Below are positions 1 through 9,798 of a stretch of DNA of 64,000 bases, piece after piece. The notes beneath the pieces are model-generated. The model worked only from the letters and a program-made list of their open reading frames with translations. It did not search any database and was not told the origin of the DNA. The DNA comes from Granulicella arctica (GTDB lineage Bacteria > Acidobacteriota > Terriglobia > Terriglobales > Acidobacteriaceae), in the NCBI RefSeq assembly GCF_013410065.1, contig NZ_JACCCW010000001.1, positions 992,001 through 1,056,000 on the forward strand, read 5' to 3'. Position 1 is the stretch's first letter. Every line of letters starts with the position of its first letter. The position numbers and the translations under genes were made by a program.

Positions 1-1317
1 CAGCTGCGTCCCAAAACCATCCGCTCCGCCGCATGCAGAGTTCGCATACGCACACGCATCCTGCCACAACCCCTGATCGACATTGCTGCTATCTACCGTC
101 AACGCGAAGGTATCGCCCGTCACCGGCTGCACCGCAAGCGCGCCGCGAAAGATCGGACAACTCGGATTCCCCGTCGTCCCTGGATTCGTCGGACAAGCCG
201 CCAGCGACAGCGATGCACCCGGCTGCTGCGCCATCCGCGTCCACATCACGCCATCAGCGGACTCATAGTAGCCGTGATAGCGCACCGCCGCATAAAACAG
301 CTGCCGCACCGGATTCCACACCACCGACGTCGCCGCGTTGCCACCCACGTTGCCACCCGTCGGAAGCGGCGTCTGCACCGTCTGGCTCCCATCCTTTACT
401 ACCGACATCTGCCAGGTCACGCCCGCATCCGTCGAGTAGTACAACCCACGCACGCTGTTTATCGGATCGGCTGCACCCACCAGATCGCCCTCGAGCGCAT
501 CCGAGATCGCCGCCACCACCAGCCCGCTCGTCGTACTGCTCCACGCAAACCCCGCGACACCGAGCCCGACAAACGAGTGGTTGCCGACGACACCATCCTT
601 GGAGCCCGGGATCAGCGTCCAGGTCAGCCCACCATCCGCCGAGCGTAGCAACCCGCTGCCATAGTAGGAGTCCGTTGCATCGTTCGGATCGCCCGTTCCC
701 GCAAGCACGATGCCGTTCTGCACACTGATCGCGCCGATACTCAAACTAGGGATCGCACTCGTCCCGAAGTTCGGGCTGAAGGCAGGAAGCGTATCCGTCA
801 GCGGCGTAAAGCTTACGCTGCCACTTGCCCCCGCCGCATTCGTCGACTTCCAAACACCACCGCCCGTCGTCCCCAGATAGACCGTGTTCCCGGTCGTATC
901 CGCGGGATCGATGGCAATCGCCGTCACGCGACCCGTGACGTTGCCGTAAGCAGCACTCGCAATCTGATTCGGGCCGACCGCCTGCCAGCTCGCGCTCAGC
1001 GAGCCCGTAGCCTGAGCCCGCACCATCGCTGCATGCTGTCGCCGCGCAGCTTCCATCGCAGCCGCAGCCGACCCCTTGCCATGCAACGCTCGGCCACCGA
1101 GAAAACGCATCGCGCGAAGCCTGTGTGCTTGCAAACGGCTCTCGCTCAGATGATTCGAGAGCTGCACCGCATCGCTCAAGAGAGTCTGCGCCATGCCATC
1201 CCGCACCAGACCCAACGCAAGACACAGTCCCGCTAACAGGGACATCGCTCGCGGACCGCAGAGCGCAAACGTCACATACCGTGTCAATCGGAGATAGGCA
1301 GTCAGGCGCATAACCAT
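1..1317 (-). CDS. Secreted Asp-box (BNR/sialidase-like) beta-propeller protein, C-terminus cut by window edge
   Basis: This reading frame stays open from an ATG at 1317 (or 1311) to the window edge, giving 439 residues with the C-terminus missing. A hydrophobic stretch near residues 25-42 ending in Ala-Gln looks like a signal peptide, so export is likely. Asp-box motifs of the form S-x-D-x-G-x-T-W are visible (SADGGLTW, STDAGVTW), and repeated VYLGT/VLAGTGDP-type strands fit a multi-bladed propeller of the VPS10/BNR class. Such proteins are numerous in Acidobacteriota; their ligands are mostly unknown. It lies downstream of the sugar-nucleotide genes on the same strand, separated by about 155 bases with no clear site in them. 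No catalytic sialidase residues can be recognised, so an enzyme function is not claimed. Confidence 0.75.
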   Translation of the reverse strand, partial: MVMRLTAYLRLTRYVTFALCGPRAMSLLAGLCLALGLVRDGMAQTLLSDAVQLSNHLSESRLQAHRLRAMRFLGGRALHGKGSAAAAMEAARRQHAAMVRAQATGSLSASWQAVGPNQIASAAYGNVTGRVTAIAIDPADTTGNTVYLGTTGGGVWKSTNAAGASGSVSFTPLTDTLPAFSPNFGTSAIPSLSIGAISVQNGIVLAGTGDPNDATDSYYGSGLLRSADGGLTWTLIPGSKDGVVGNHSFVGLGVAGFAWSSTTSGLVVAAISDALEGDLVGAADPINSVRGLYYSTDAGVTWQMSVVKDGSQTVQTPLPTGGNVGGNAATSVVWNPVRQLFYAAVRYHGYYESADGVMWTRMAQQPGASLSLAACPTNPGTTGNPSCPIFRGALAVQPVTGDTFALTVDSSNVDQGLWQDACAYANSACGGADGFGTQL

Positions 1318-1472
1318 CGTGGTGTCAGTGCAGACATCTAAAGTCGATGCTGCAATCTGACTCCGTAGGAGTCAACGCCATACCGAAGGGAATCTGGCCA
1401 TGAGTGCCAGAAAGGGATGAGAAAACTCTTATCTACTGTGACTGTGGCTCTGACGGCCACTTGCGCAAAGCT

Positions 1473-2837
1473 CTAGCAGCGAACGATCTTCTCGGAATCA
1501 ATTGTTTTCGTTGCGTTCCTAGAATCTATCACCAGATGCGCGTCCCGCACGATCCGCTCATAGTCATACGCGGAATGATCCGTGACGATAACGACGCAGT
1601 CATAGCTGCCAAGGTCGTCGAGCGACGCCGACTGCATCTGAAGGTCATACTTCCTCCCTCGCCCAACCGTCGGGAAGAACGGATCGTTGTAGCTCACCGC
1701 CGCTCCCGCCTGTTGGAGCAGCTCGATCACCGTCAGCGATGGCGACTCGCGCAGATCGTCCACGTCGCGCTTGTACGCGATGCCCAACACCAGCACCTTT
1801 GCTCCGGCCAGCGCCACGCCCTTCCGCTCCAGCGCCCGCGCCGTCGACTGAACGACATACTGCGGCATCGCCTCGTTCACCTCGCCCGCAAGCTCGATGA
1901 ACCGTGTCGCAAAGCCGAACTGCTTCGCCTTCCAGCTCAGATAAAACGGATCCACCGGAATGCAATGCCCGCCAACGCCCGGTCCCGGATAGAACGCCTG
2001 AAACCCGAACGGCTTCGTCGCCGCAGCCGCTACGATCTCCCACACATCGAGCCCCATGGGAATACAGAGCTGCTTCAGCTCATTGATCAGCGCAATGTTG
2101 ACGCAGCGATAGATATTCTCCAGCAGCTTCGTCATCTCAGCCGCGGCCGGACTGGACATCGGCACCGTCCGATGAAACACCGCGCCATACAACGCCGAGG
2201 CCGCGGCCGTCGCTCGCGCCTCCACACCGCCAATTACCTTTGGAATATCCCGCCGCGGCGTCGTCACATTACCCGGGTCCTCGCGCTCCGGCGAAAACGC
2301 CACCATCACACCATCCAGCGCGTCGCAGTCCGCCGTGCGCAGCACCTTCACCCCGTGCGCCACACCATGCCGGTTGATCGTCTCAACGACGATCTCCTCC
2401 GTCGTCCCCGGATACGTCGTGCTCTCAAGCACCACCAGCTGCCCATCACGCAGATACGGCGACAGCGCCTCCATCGTCGAGACCACGTAGCTCATATCCG
2501 GCGTGTGATCCTCATGCAATGGCGTAGGTACGCAGATCAACACCGCATCCACGTTCGCAATCTCGCTAAAGTCCGTCGTTGCGTGAAAACCCGCTGCCTG
2601 CGCGGCTGCAATATGCTCCGGCTCGATGCGATGAATGTAGCTCTTACCCTGATTTAGCAGCTCCACCTTGGCCGGATCGATATCGAAGCCGGTCACGCGA
2701 AACCGCTCTTCACTAAACAGCAGTGTCAGCGGAAGCCCTACATACCCAAGTCCAATAATCCCCAGATGTGCGCTACGATTCTCGATGCGCTCCAGCCACT
2801 CCGGAAGCGTCCGGGGGCTCGCCTGTGCGTCGTTCAT
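1473..2837 (-). CDS. UDP-N-acetylglucosamine 6-dehydrogenase-type nucleotide-sugar dehydrogenase (WbpA/WecC family)
   Basis: The protein oxidises the C6 hydroxyl of a UDP-sugar to a uronic acid with NAD+, supplying acidic sugars for surface polysaccharide. A Rossmann motif G-L-G-Y-V-G lies at residues 29-34, and the family catalytic cysteine is in GVGGHCIPVDP at about residue 292. The C-terminal UDP-binding domain contains the YNDPFFP segment. The sequence resembles WbpA-type enzymes more than UDP-glucose dehydrogenase. The start chosen at 2837 forms an ATGA overlap with the stop of the upstream epimerase, which implies translational coupling; an in-frame start further upstream at 2879 would lie inside the epimerase gene. 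Exact substrate is uncertain. Confidence 0.9.
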   Translation of the reverse strand: MNDAQASPRTLPEWLERIENRSAHLGIIGLGYVGLPLTLLFSEERFRVTGFDIDPAKVELLNQGKSYIHRIEPEHIAAAQAAGFHATTDFSEIANVDAVLICVPTPLHEDHTPDMSYVVSTMEALSPYLRDGQLVVLESTTYPGTTEEIVVETINRHGVAHGVKVLRTADCDALDGVMVAFSPEREDPGNVTTPRRDIPKVIGGVEARATAAASALYGAVFHRTVPMSSPAAAEMTKLLENIYRCVNIALINELKQLCIPMGLDVWEIVAAAATKPFGFQAFYPGPGVGGHCIPVDPFYLSWKAKQFGFATRFIELAGEVNEAMPQYVVQSTARALERKGVALAGAKVLVLGIAYKRDVDDLRESPSLTVIELLQQAGAAVSYNDPFFPTVGRGRKYDLQMQSASLDDLGSYDCVVIVTDHSAYDYERIVRDAHLVIDSRNATKTIDSEKIVRC

Positions 2838-3793
2838 TGCTCTGCTTTCTTCTCCGCTGCAAACTCGTCGCGATACCACGCCACGGTTCGCCGCAGTCCT
2901 TCTTCAAACCCCACGTCGGGGGCATATCCCATGGCCTCACGCGCCGCCGACACATCCGCCAACGAATCGCGCACATCCCCCGCACGGTCCGGCCCATACT
3001 GCGGCGGATGCGGATACTCCAACAGATGCGCGAGCACGCGATAGGTTTCGTTCAACGTGTGCCGCTCACCGCAGGCCACGTTAAAAACCCGCCCCGCTAC
3101 ATTCTCCGCAGGTGCCGAGAGCGCCAACAGATTCGCCTGCACCGCGTTGGCCACGTAAGTAAAATCGCGTCCCTGCTCACCGTCTCCAAAGATCACCGGC
3201 CGCTCTTCCCGCATCATCTGCAAGATGAACCGCGCCATCACACCCGAGTACGGCGAGTCCGGAACCTGCCGCGGACCGAAGATATTGAAGTAACGAAGGC
3301 ACACCGTCTCCAGCCCATACACGCGCCAGTACGACTGCATGTACAGCTCGCCCGCCAGCTTCTGCACCGGATACGGCGCGATCGGCTGCGGCGTCATACC
3401 TTCCGTGCGTGGAAAGCCCGGCTGGTTGCCATACGCCGACGACGAGGCCGCATACACAACGCGCTTCACACCCGCTGCACGAGCACCCTCCAACAGATTG
3501 AAGGTCCCATCGATGTTCGTTTCATGGCTCGGGCGCGGCTCCTTCACCGAGCGCGGCACACTCGGCAGCGCCCCCTCATGCAGAATAAAATCCACGCCTT
3601 CGCAAGCCTCGCGCACGCCATCCGCATCCCGCAGATCGACCTCGCGAAGATCGATTCGCCCATGCAGGCTCGCAAGGTTCTCCCGTCGCCCGGTAGCGAA
3701 GTTATCGAGCGCCCGCACCTCGTCCCCACGTGCCACAAGAGCATCCGCAAGATGCGACCCGATAAACCCTGCCGCGCCGGTAATGAGATACAC
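2834..3793 (-). CDS. NAD-dependent UDP-sugar 4-epimerase (extended SDR, WbpP/GalE-like)
   Basis: An extended short-chain dehydrogenase/reductase that interconverts UDP-sugars at C4. The NAD-binding motif G-A-A-G-F-I-G is at the N-terminus, the catalytic Ser is in the SSSAYG segment, and the Tyr/Lys pair is Y-P-V-Q-K at about residues 141-145. RYFNIFGPRQ and the GRVFNVACG segment are typical of WbpP and UDP-glucuronate epimerases. The start is ambiguous: TTG at 3799 is possible, but GTG at 3793 sits 8 bases after AAGGA and leaves a complete Rossmann strand. The gene is translationally coupled to the dehydrogenase, so the pair probably makes one activated uronic or amino sugar. The photolyase gene ends 32 bases upstream. 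Confidence 0.88.
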   Translation of the reverse strand: MYLITGAAGFIGSHLADALVARGDEVRALDNFATGRRENLASLHGRIDLREVDLRDADGVREACEGVDFILHEGALPSVPRSVKEPRPSHETNIDGTFNLLEGARAAGVKRVVYAASSSAYGNQPGFPRTEGMTPQPIAPYPVQKLAGELYMQSYWRVYGLETVCLRYFNIFGPRQVPDSPYSGVMARFILQMMREERPVIFGDGEQGRDFTYVANAVQANLLALSAPAENVAGRVFNVACGERHTLNETYRVLAHLLEYPHPPQYGPDRAGDVRDSLADVSAAREAMGYAPDVGFEEGLRRTVAWYRDEFAAEKKAEQ

Positions 3794-3825
3794 AGCCAAG
3801 ATCCTTAGGATACCAGCCGGAATGC

Positions 3826-5262
3826 CTATTGAGGGTCACCCGAAGGCAACGCATGCATCTGTTGAATGTACCGCTTCGAGTTGAACTTCCTCCCAGTAGA
3901 CGCACCAGACATATACCGAATCTTCCCAAAGATCGGCCGTTCGTTCCACGCTCGGTCGAACTTACCCACGATCGCCCACGCAATCCCCGCATATCCATTT
4001 GGGTCGCGCCCATCGAGAAAATACTTGTCGTTCAGATGCACGCAGTATTTCACCGCGGTCGCGGCATCGGGCGTCCATTCAAGGATCTTTTTTGCCCAGT
4101 ACATCCGCAGATAGTTGTGCATCCATCCATGCCGCACCATCTGAATCTGCGCCGCATTCCATAGCTCGTCATAGGTCTCCGCACGCTCCAACTGCTTCAG
4201 CGTATAGAGCCACTCACGCTCATCCTTGGCGTGCTCCGCAATGGTCTTCTTCGCCCACGCCTCCGCATGATCGGCGGTATCGTAGTTCGACGTATGTCGG
4301 ACGAAGTTCACCGCCAACTCCCGCCACGCAATCAATTCGTTGAAGTAACTATCCCGCGCCGACTTCAATGACGGGTCCTTCGCGACCGCCGCTTCCACCG
4401 CCAGCGCAATCGTCTGCGATCCCACATGCCCGTAGTGCAGATATGGCGACAGGCACGACGTCCCATCCGTCTCCGGACGATTCCGCTGCGCCTCATAGTC
4501 CCGCAGCATCTTGCCCGTAAACAGCTTCAGCCGCTTCAACCCCGCATGAGTTCCGCCCGTCCACGCCTCCACAGGCTTCACCGATCGGTCAAGATCCTTC
4601 CACCCATGCGTCATGTCCTCGTGCACCGAGTCCGCATAAAATCCACGAGGACGCTTCCACGCGTACAGCGCATGCGGGTTCTGGTAGGGCACAAGGAACT
4701 CCGGCAACATGCGATACAGTCGCGGTCGGATCGTATACGCCCCATACTGCGCCTTCTCGATCAGCTTCGACGGCACCACCACATCCGCATCCACCGTCCA
4801 GAAGGGAATTGTGATCTTTGCCGCGAGCCGCTTGCGCCATCGCTCCGGCTCACGCATCGGGTTTTCATCGCCGATCACACACGCCGCATGAACATCCGCC
4901 AAAAGCTTCTCATGCGACTCGTGCGGAGCCCGACGCATCACAAACGTGATGTTGCGCTTAGCAAGATCTTCCTCAATGTCCGACAACCCTTGATTGAGAA
5001 ATACATAGTGCCGCAGATTCGCATGAGGAAAGTTTGAGATTCCCGCGAAGTACACCACCAGCGGCAAACCAAGCTCGTTCGCAACATACACGGCAAGATT
5101 CACAGCGTGGTTGCCGACCCCGCGCTGCGCTCGCTGCATCCAGTACACGACGCACTTGCCCTTCGGATCAGGCACACCTGCTCTTCGCACGGTCACACGT
5201 GGGTCGTCCAGCAAGGTCTTCAGCACATCCGGGAGATTCGTCTTCAGTGCGGCTCCAGCCAT
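3826..5262 (-). CDS. Deoxyribodipyrimidine photolyase, class II
   Basis: FAD-dependent repair enzyme that splits cyclobutane pyrimidine dimers using light. The class II type is indicated by the N-terminal MQRAQRG..NHA segment, the GDENPMREPERWRKRL stretch, and the C-terminal FDRAWNERPIFGKIRYM motif of the FAD-binding helical domain. Length of 478 residues is normal. ATG at 5262 is chosen because GGGAG lies 5 bases upstream; an in-frame GTG at 5274 would absorb that site. The gene diverges from the GNAT gene at 5341 and may lead the minus-strand transcript that continues into the epimerase. Class II enzymes are scattered in bacteria, so acquisition by transfer is possible but not shown here. 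Confidence 0.92.
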   Translation of the reverse strand: MAGAALKTNLPDVLKTLLDDPRVTVRRAGVPDPKGKCVVYWMQRAQRGVGNHAVNLAVYVANELGLPLVVYFAGISNFPHANLRHYVFLNQGLSDIEEDLAKRNITFVMRRAPHESHEKLLADVHAACVIGDENPMREPERWRKRLAAKITIPFWTVDADVVVPSKLIEKAQYGAYTIRPRLYRMLPEFLVPYQNPHALYAWKRPRGFYADSVHEDMTHGWKDLDRSVKPVEAWTGGTHAGLKRLKLFTGKMLRDYEAQRNRPETDGTSCLSPYLHYGHVGSQTIALAVEAAVAKDPSLKSARDSYFNELIAWRELAVNFVRHTSNYDTADHAEAWAKKTIAEHAKDEREWLYTLKQLERAETYDELWNAAQIQMVRHGWMHNYLRMYWAKKILEWTPDAATAVKYCVHLNDKYFLDGRDPNGYAGIAWAIVGKFDRAWNERPIFGKIRYMSGASTGRKFNSKRYIQQMHALPSGDPQ

Positions 5263-5340
5263 TCTTTCTCCCACTTTAATCCTGTCTCTACGGTAAAGGA
5301 TGCAAATGCCCGATAGACTATTCGAGTCACGGAGGATGCA

Positions 5341-5871
5341 ATGGAGTTGGATGACATCGCACTACGATCATGTACGTTGAAGGACACCGCAGCGCTCGCG
5401 CTAGTAGGGGCCGCAACCTTTCTCGAAGCCTTCGCCGGCACACTGGATGGCGAAGCCATCGTAGCGCATTGCGCAAAGCAACACTCGGTCGAAACCTACA
5501 CGAAGTATCTGAGCCGGCCCGACTGTAAAATCTGGCTCGCGGAGACACGCGAGGGTGCCGCACCCGTCGGTTATGCGATGCTCACGCAACCAGACCTGCC
5601 CCTTCCCGACCTAAGCTCAGACGACATCGAACTCAAACGGATCTACCTATTCTCGCGCTTCCATGGCAAGGGTGCCGGCCAGATGCTCCTCGACCAATCG
5701 GTCACAGCCGCCGCTGAGATGAACAAGCGCCGCCTCCTGCTCGGCGTCTACCGCGGAAACCTCCGCGGCCTCGCCTTCTATAGGAAGAACGGATTCGTAG
5801 ACGCAGGCATACGAACCTTCATGATTGGTCACCGCCAATACGACGACCTCATCCTGTCGCGCCCACTCTGA
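5341..5871 (+). CDS. GNAT family N-acetyltransferase
   Basis: A 176-residue protein with a single GNAT domain that would transfer an acetyl group from acetyl-CoA to an amine. The IELKRIYLFSRFHGKGAGQ stretch carries strand beta4 and the pyrophosphate-binding motif A (H-G-K-G-A-G), followed by LLLGVYRGNLRGLAFYRKNGF, the motif B region common to small-molecule acetyltransferases. The start is supported by GGAGG five bases upstream of the ATG. It is divergent from the photolyase and ends against the oxidase operon with a shared terminator hairpin. The substrate cannot be predicted. Confidence 0.85.
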   Translation: MELDDIALRSCTLKDTAALALVGAATFLEAFAGTLDGEAIVAHCAKQHSVETYTKYLSRPDCKIWLAETREGAAPVGYAMLTQPDLPLPDLSSDDIELKRIYLFSRFHGKGAGQMLLDQSVTAAAEMNKRRLLLGVYRGNLRGLAFYRKNGFVDAGIRTFMIGHRQYDDLILSRPL

Positions 5872-5889
5872 TTTTCCCAGTTAAACAGA

Positions 5890-5911
5890 GATGCGGCCCA
5901 AAGGCCGCATC
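5890..5911. terminator. Bidirectional hairpin terminator between GNAT gene and oxidase operon
   Basis: A perfect 9-bp stem (GATGCGGCC with GGCCGCATC) and a four-base loop lie between convergent genes. On the minus strand the stem is followed by TCTGTTT, so it best fits termination of the long cox operon, and it could also stop the GNAT transcript. Confidence 0.7.
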
Positions 5912-5933
5912 CTGCAATCCAAAATCCGCCCTG

Positions 5934-6269
5934 TTACCAGAGACCCCAGGCGCGACTCATGTAATCGCACAGCGTCATCGTGATCAGAACCAGGAACGTA
6001 AAGAATCCCGCCGCAACCGTCATCTTGATCAGGCGCGACTGATACTTCACGTGCATGAAGAACAGAATCACCACCACCGCCTTGAAGCTGGCAATACCCA
6101 GCGCAATGATCGGATTCAGAACGCCCATGTCGACATAGGCCGCCCCAACGGTGATCCCCGTAAACAGCAGAAGCGTCCCGAAGACCAGCGAGTACTGAAA
6201 CGGAGAGACGATATGATGTTCCGCATGCTCCGGGTTGGTTACATTTGCGGCGTCGTGCTTGTCAGACAT
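5934..6269 (-). CDS. coxD: Cytochrome c oxidase subunit IV (caa3-type small subunit)
   Basis: A small membrane subunit of about 111 residues at the end of the oxidase operon, of the prokaryotic cytochrome c oxidase subunit IV family. It has a polar His-rich N-terminus and three hydrophobic helices; the segment ILFFMHVKYQSRLIKM with its F-x-H-x-K/R feature is typical. The start at 6269 is preferred because AAGGAG lies 7 bases upstream; an in-frame start at 6305 would lie before that ribosome site. The subunit is not catalytic and probably stabilises subunits I and III. A strong hairpin follows the stop. Confidence 0.85.
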   Translation of the reverse strand: MSDKHDAANVTNPEHAEHHIVSPFQYSLVFGTLLLFTGITVGAAYVDMGVLNPIIALGIASFKAVVVILFFMHVKYQSRLIKMTVAAGFFTFLVLITMTLCDYMSRAWGLW

Positions 6270-6327
6270 AGTCTGCTCCTTGATTCTTAATCCTGAAATC
6301 GACAAACTTCGACCAATCGAGCCCAGC

Positions 6328-7071
6328 CTAGAGCGGATGGCGATTGATCAGATACAGCAGGGGGAACAGGAACAGCCACACAATATCGACAAAGTGCCAG
6401 TACAGCCCAAAGTTTTCTATCGGTGCCACATACCCCTTGGAGAAATCTCCTGCATGCGCTCGCCACGTGAGCCAGAAAAGCAGCACGATTCCAATAATCA
6501 TATGGAACGCGTGCATACCCGTCATAGCGAAGTAGAGGAAAAAGAAGATCTGTGTCTTCTGCGCCATATCCGGCGAGAGAGGCTCTTCATGCAAACCATA
6601 TGCATGCGGATTGACGAACTCGGAGACGTCGAAGTGCGCTCCGGGAATGTGATGCTTCTCCCACTTTTCGTGGTACTCAACGCCCTTGATACCAAGGAAG
6701 GCAACGCCCAGCAGGGTAGTGAGGATAAGGAAGAGAACCAGCAGCCCCTTTTTCTTCACCTCCGCAGCCCAAACGCCAAGCGCCATGAAGAAGCCCGAAC
6801 CGATCAGAATAACCGTGTTCGTCGCACCCAACGGAATGCTCAACTGATTCGACGCCACAACAAATGCATCGTAGTACCAGTTGCGGTACAGCAGGTACGC
6901 GAAGAACATACCGCCGAAGAACATGATCTCCGTCAGTAAAAAGAGCCACATGCCAAAGCTCCCTGCCTCGCGCTGTTGCTCTTCAGTCTCGAAGTGGTGG
7001 CGGTGCTGCGGCAGAGCAACATGATGATGCTCCGCCGGAACCGCCGTCTCGTGGGTATGGGGATGAGTCAT
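6328..7071 (-). CDS. coxC: Cytochrome c oxidase subunit III
   Basis: Membrane subunit III of a heme-copper oxidase. The N-terminus is His-rich and polar ([19 protein letters not shown]), followed by hydrophobic helices with the family features [17 protein letters not shown], the FHMIIG helix and the C-terminal [18 protein letters not shown]. In this family the last motif is near-invariant. The ATG at 7071 follows the coxA stop closely (GGA at 7 bases upstream); a TTG at 7083 inside the end of coxA is an alternative. It belongs to the coxBACD order shared by caa3 oxidases. Confidence 0.93.
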   Translation of the reverse strand: MTHPHTHETAVPAEHHHVALPQHRHHFETEEQQREAGSFGMWLFLLTEIMFFGGMFFAYLLYRNWYYDAFVVASNQLSIPLGATNTVILIGSGFFMALGVWAAEVKKKGLLVLFLILTTLLGVAFLGIKGVEYHEKWEKHHIPGAHFDVSEFVNPHAYGLHEEPLSPDMAQKTQIFFFLYFAMTGMHAFHMIIGIVLLFWLTWRAHAGDFSKGYVAPIENFGLYWHFVDIVWLFLFPLLYLINRHPL

Positions 7072-7075
7072 CACG

Positions 7076-8749
7076 TTATCCAACGGTCGTCACCTCGTGC
7101 TTCGTCTTATGCTCGAGCCACTCGTAGTCGTAGGCCTCATGATCTACGATCGGGATCTCGATAAAGTTCTCCGTGAGCGGCGGAGACTGGATCTGCCATT
7201 CGAGACCAGTAGCCTGCCACGGGTTATTTCCGGCAATCGCTCCGTACTTCAGCGACCAAGCCAGGTAGAGCATCGGCAGTAGATACCCCACGCCGAGGAC
7301 AGTAGCACCTGCGGTCGAGAGCACATTCAGCACCTGATACTCCGGCGGATACGCATGGTACCGGCGCGGCATACCAAGATAGCCAAGAATGAACTGGGGC
7401 AGGAAGGTCAGGTTGAACCCGATAAAGGTGATAACCGCAGCCAGCTTCGAGAGTGACTCGGGATACATCCGGCCCGTCATCTTCGGCCACCAGAAGTGGA
7501 TTCCCGCAAGGAACGCCATCAACATGCCGCCGACCATAACAAAGTGGAAGTGCGCCACGATGAAGTAAGTTTCTGTCAGGTGAATGTCCATACCAAGCGA
7601 ACCAAGGAAGACGCCCGTCAATCCACCGATGGTAAACAATCCCATGAAGCCGAAGGCATACAGCATCGGCGTCTCAAAGGTGATCGATCCCTGCTGGAGC
7701 GTAAACGCCCAGTTGAAGATCTTGATCGCCGAAGGAACAGCCACCAGCATGGTCAGCAGCGAGAACACCAAAGCCGAGTAATTCGAAACACCCATGATGA
7801 ACATGTGGTGCTCCCATACGAAGAAACCAAAGAGCGCGATGGCAACCGACGAGAAGGCAACCGCCGTATAGCCGAACACCCGCTTCCGGCTGAAGGTACT
7901 GATGACCTCCGAGATCACACCCATACCCGGCAGAATCATGATGTACACAGCAGGATGTGAGTAGAACCAGAAGAGATGCTGGAACAGCAGCGGATCGCCG
8001 CCCTTAGTCGGGTCGAAGACGCCGATACCGAAGGTCCGCTCAAGCGCAACCAGCACAATCGCGATCGCAAGCACCGGGGTTCCCAGCACCATCAGGATCG
8101 AAGCCGCATAGTTCGACCACACGAATAGAGGCATACGAAACCAGGTCATCCCAGGCGCGCGCATCCGGTGGATGGTCACGATGAAGTTCAACCCGGTAAA
8201 GATCGAACTGAATCCCGCGATAAAAATTGCCGTTGCAGCAGTAATCACATGAGTATTCAGATAATGGGTCGAAAGCGGCGTCGTAAACGTCCAACCCGTA
8301 TCAACTCCACCCAGCACCAGCGCGGCAAGCGTAAATGTACCGCCAGCCATATAGAGATACCAGCTCAGCAGGTTGATCTTCGGGAACGCCAGATCCTTCG
8401 CGCCCAGCATGATTGGTATCAGGAAGTTCCCCAACGTCGCCGGCACCGACGGTACCAGGAAGAGGAAGATCATGATGATGCCATGCATCGTGAAGAATTT
8501 GTTATAGGTATCCGACGCGACCAGGTCAGGCTGCGGCGTCAGCAGCTCCAACCGGATCAGGCCCGCAAACGCCCCACCGATGAAGAAGAAGAAGGTAATC
8601 GAGATCAGATACAGGATCGCGATCCGCTTGTGATCTCCGGTCAGGAGCCAGCTCAACAAGCCATGCTCGTTATTGATGTAGTTCTTCTTCGGCAGAGTAG
8701 CCGTACTCTGGTCAGGCAGGTTGAGAATTGTTGTACTCGTTGCGCTCAT
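7076..8749 (-). CDS. coxA: Cytochrome c oxidase subunit I, type A2 heme-copper oxidase
   Basis: The catalytic subunit that reduces O2 at the heme a3-CuB site while pumping protons. The 557 residues include the CuB ligands in YSHPAVY and WEHHMFI and the heme ligands in VAHFHFVM. The usual Glu of HPEVY is absent. Instead the helix reads Y-S-H-P-A-V-Y, the tyrosine-serine signature of type A2 oxidases such as those of Rhodothermus and Thermus. The crosslinking Tyr is the last residue of that motif. The ATG overlaps the coxB stop as ATGA, so translation is coupled. Together with the coxB heme c domain this defines a caa3 enzyme. Confidence 0.97.
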   Translation of the reverse strand: MSATSTTILNLPDQSTATLPKKNYINNEHGLLSWLLTGDHKRIAILYLISITFFFFIGGAFAGLIRLELLTPQPDLVASDTYNKFFTMHGIIMIFLFLVPSVPATLGNFLIPIMLGAKDLAFPKINLLSWYLYMAGGTFTLAALVLGGVDTGWTFTTPLSTHYLNTHVITAATAIFIAGFSSIFTGLNFIVTIHRMRAPGMTWFRMPLFVWSNYAASILMVLGTPVLAIAIVLVALERTFGIGVFDPTKGGDPLLFQHLFWFYSHPAVYIMILPGMGVISEVISTFSRKRVFGYTAVAFSSVAIALFGFFVWEHHMFIMGVSNYSALVFSLLTMLVAVPSAIKIFNWAFTLQQGSITFETPMLYAFGFMGLFTIGGLTGVFLGSLGMDIHLTETYFIVAHFHFVMVGGMLMAFLAGIHFWWPKMTGRMYPESLSKLAAVITFIGFNLTFLPQFILGYLGMPRRYHAYPPEYQVLNVLSTAGATVLGVGYLLPMLYLAWSLKYGAIAGNNPWQATGLEWQIQSPPLTENFIEIPIVDHEAYDYEWLEHKTKHEVTTVG

Positions 8750-9789
8750 GGCTTCACCATCCCCGGCGTTGTCGGCGCCGCTTGATCGGACTGTGATGTG
8801 GTCAGCGTCTGCTGCACACGGTAATTGGTTTGAAGTGTCTTGACGTACTCGACAAGGTCGATAAGGCCTTCTTCACTGATCTGGCCTTGATAGGTAGGCA
8901 TGATCGGCGCATAACCTGCCGTCACATGCTGCGACGGATTGAGAATCGCATCCCGCAGGTAAGCATCGTTCACGAGAACCTCGGATCCACCGGCAAGCTG
9001 TAGCTTCGAGCCATACACCCCAGCAAGATTCGGACCGCGAGCCGCCGCGCTCCCCGAGTGGCAGGAGTTGCATCCCATACTCGCAAACAGCCGCTCACCG
9101 TTCTGCGCCAGCGACATACCGCTCGTGGACTCCTGCGTCCACTTCTGATAATCCTCAGGGCTCAGCGCGGTGACCTCGCCGATCATCTGTGAGTGGTTTG
9201 TTCCGCAGTACTGCGTGCAGAAGATATGATACGTTCCCGGCTCCGTCGCCTGGAACCAGACTGTCGTATAACGGCCCGGGATCACCTCACGCTTCACGCG
9301 GAAGTCAGGAATCGAGAAGCTATGAAAGACATCCTGCGAGATCATCGTCAACTGAACCGGTTTCCCAATAGGAACGTGCAGTGCATTGATCTCATGCTGC
9401 CCGCCAGGATGCTCAGCCTTCCACATCCACTGCTTACCCACGACATAAATGTTCATCGCATTCGTAGGAGGGTTATAGATGCGGAAGTACAGCAGCGCAC
9501 CCCAAACAAACACGACCAGGAAGATGCCCAGCGGGATAATCGTCCACGTCGCCTCGAGCAGCGTCGAACCCTCAATTTGCGTCGCGACCGGGTGCTTTTC
9601 CTTCCGATACATGACCGAGAAGCCGAAGAGCAAGGCTCCCACAAGGATCACGCCCACAACCGTCATCAGGAGCAGGAAGAAGTAGAGCGCATCCGCATAG
9701 GGCGCAATGGTTGAGGCCTCGCGCGGAAATAGCGCGGAGGCGTTGAGCCACTTCACCAGAAATTGCCACAGTACTGGACTGATATGCAT
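8746..9789 (-). CDS. coxB: Cytochrome c oxidase subunit II with fused cytochrome c domain (caa3)
   Basis: Subunit II accepts electrons at CuA and carries its own cytochrome c. Two N-terminal helices (about residues 35-60 and 82-103) precede the cupredoxin domain with CuA ligands H156, C191, C195, H199 and M202 ([12 protein letters not shown]). A heme c site C-N-S-C-H lies at residues 240-244, and its axial Met is probably in PIMPTY. The fusion makes this a caa3-type oxidase that does not need a separate soluble cytochrome c and may take electrons directly from ACIII. There is no obvious lipobox. The ATG at 9789 is preceded by AAGGG. Confidence 0.95.
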   Translation of the reverse strand: MHISPVLWQFLVKWLNASALFPREASTIAPYADALYFFLLLMTVVGVILVGALLFGFSVMYRKEKHPVATQIEGSTLLEATWTIIPLGIFLVVFVWGALLYFRIYNPPTNAMNIYVVGKQWMWKAEHPGGQHEINALHVPIGKPVQLTMISQDVFHSFSIPDFRVKREVIPGRYTTVWFQATEPGTYHIFCTQYCGTNHSQMIGEVTALSPEDYQKWTQESTSGMSLAQNGERLFASMGCNSCHSGSAAARGPNLAGVYGSKLQLAGGSEVLVNDAYLRDAILNPSQHVTAGYAPIMPTYQGQISEEGLIDLVEYVKTLQTNYRVQQTLTTSQSDQAAPTTPGMVKP

Positions 9790-9798
9790 CGTTACCCT

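Noticed and set aside
33..1313. Plus-strand and alternative minus-strand ORFs at the left edge
   Set aside because: The frame encoding Asp-box motifs and a signal peptide runs through the whole stretch on the minus strand; the others are shadows with Ser/His/Arg-rich composition.
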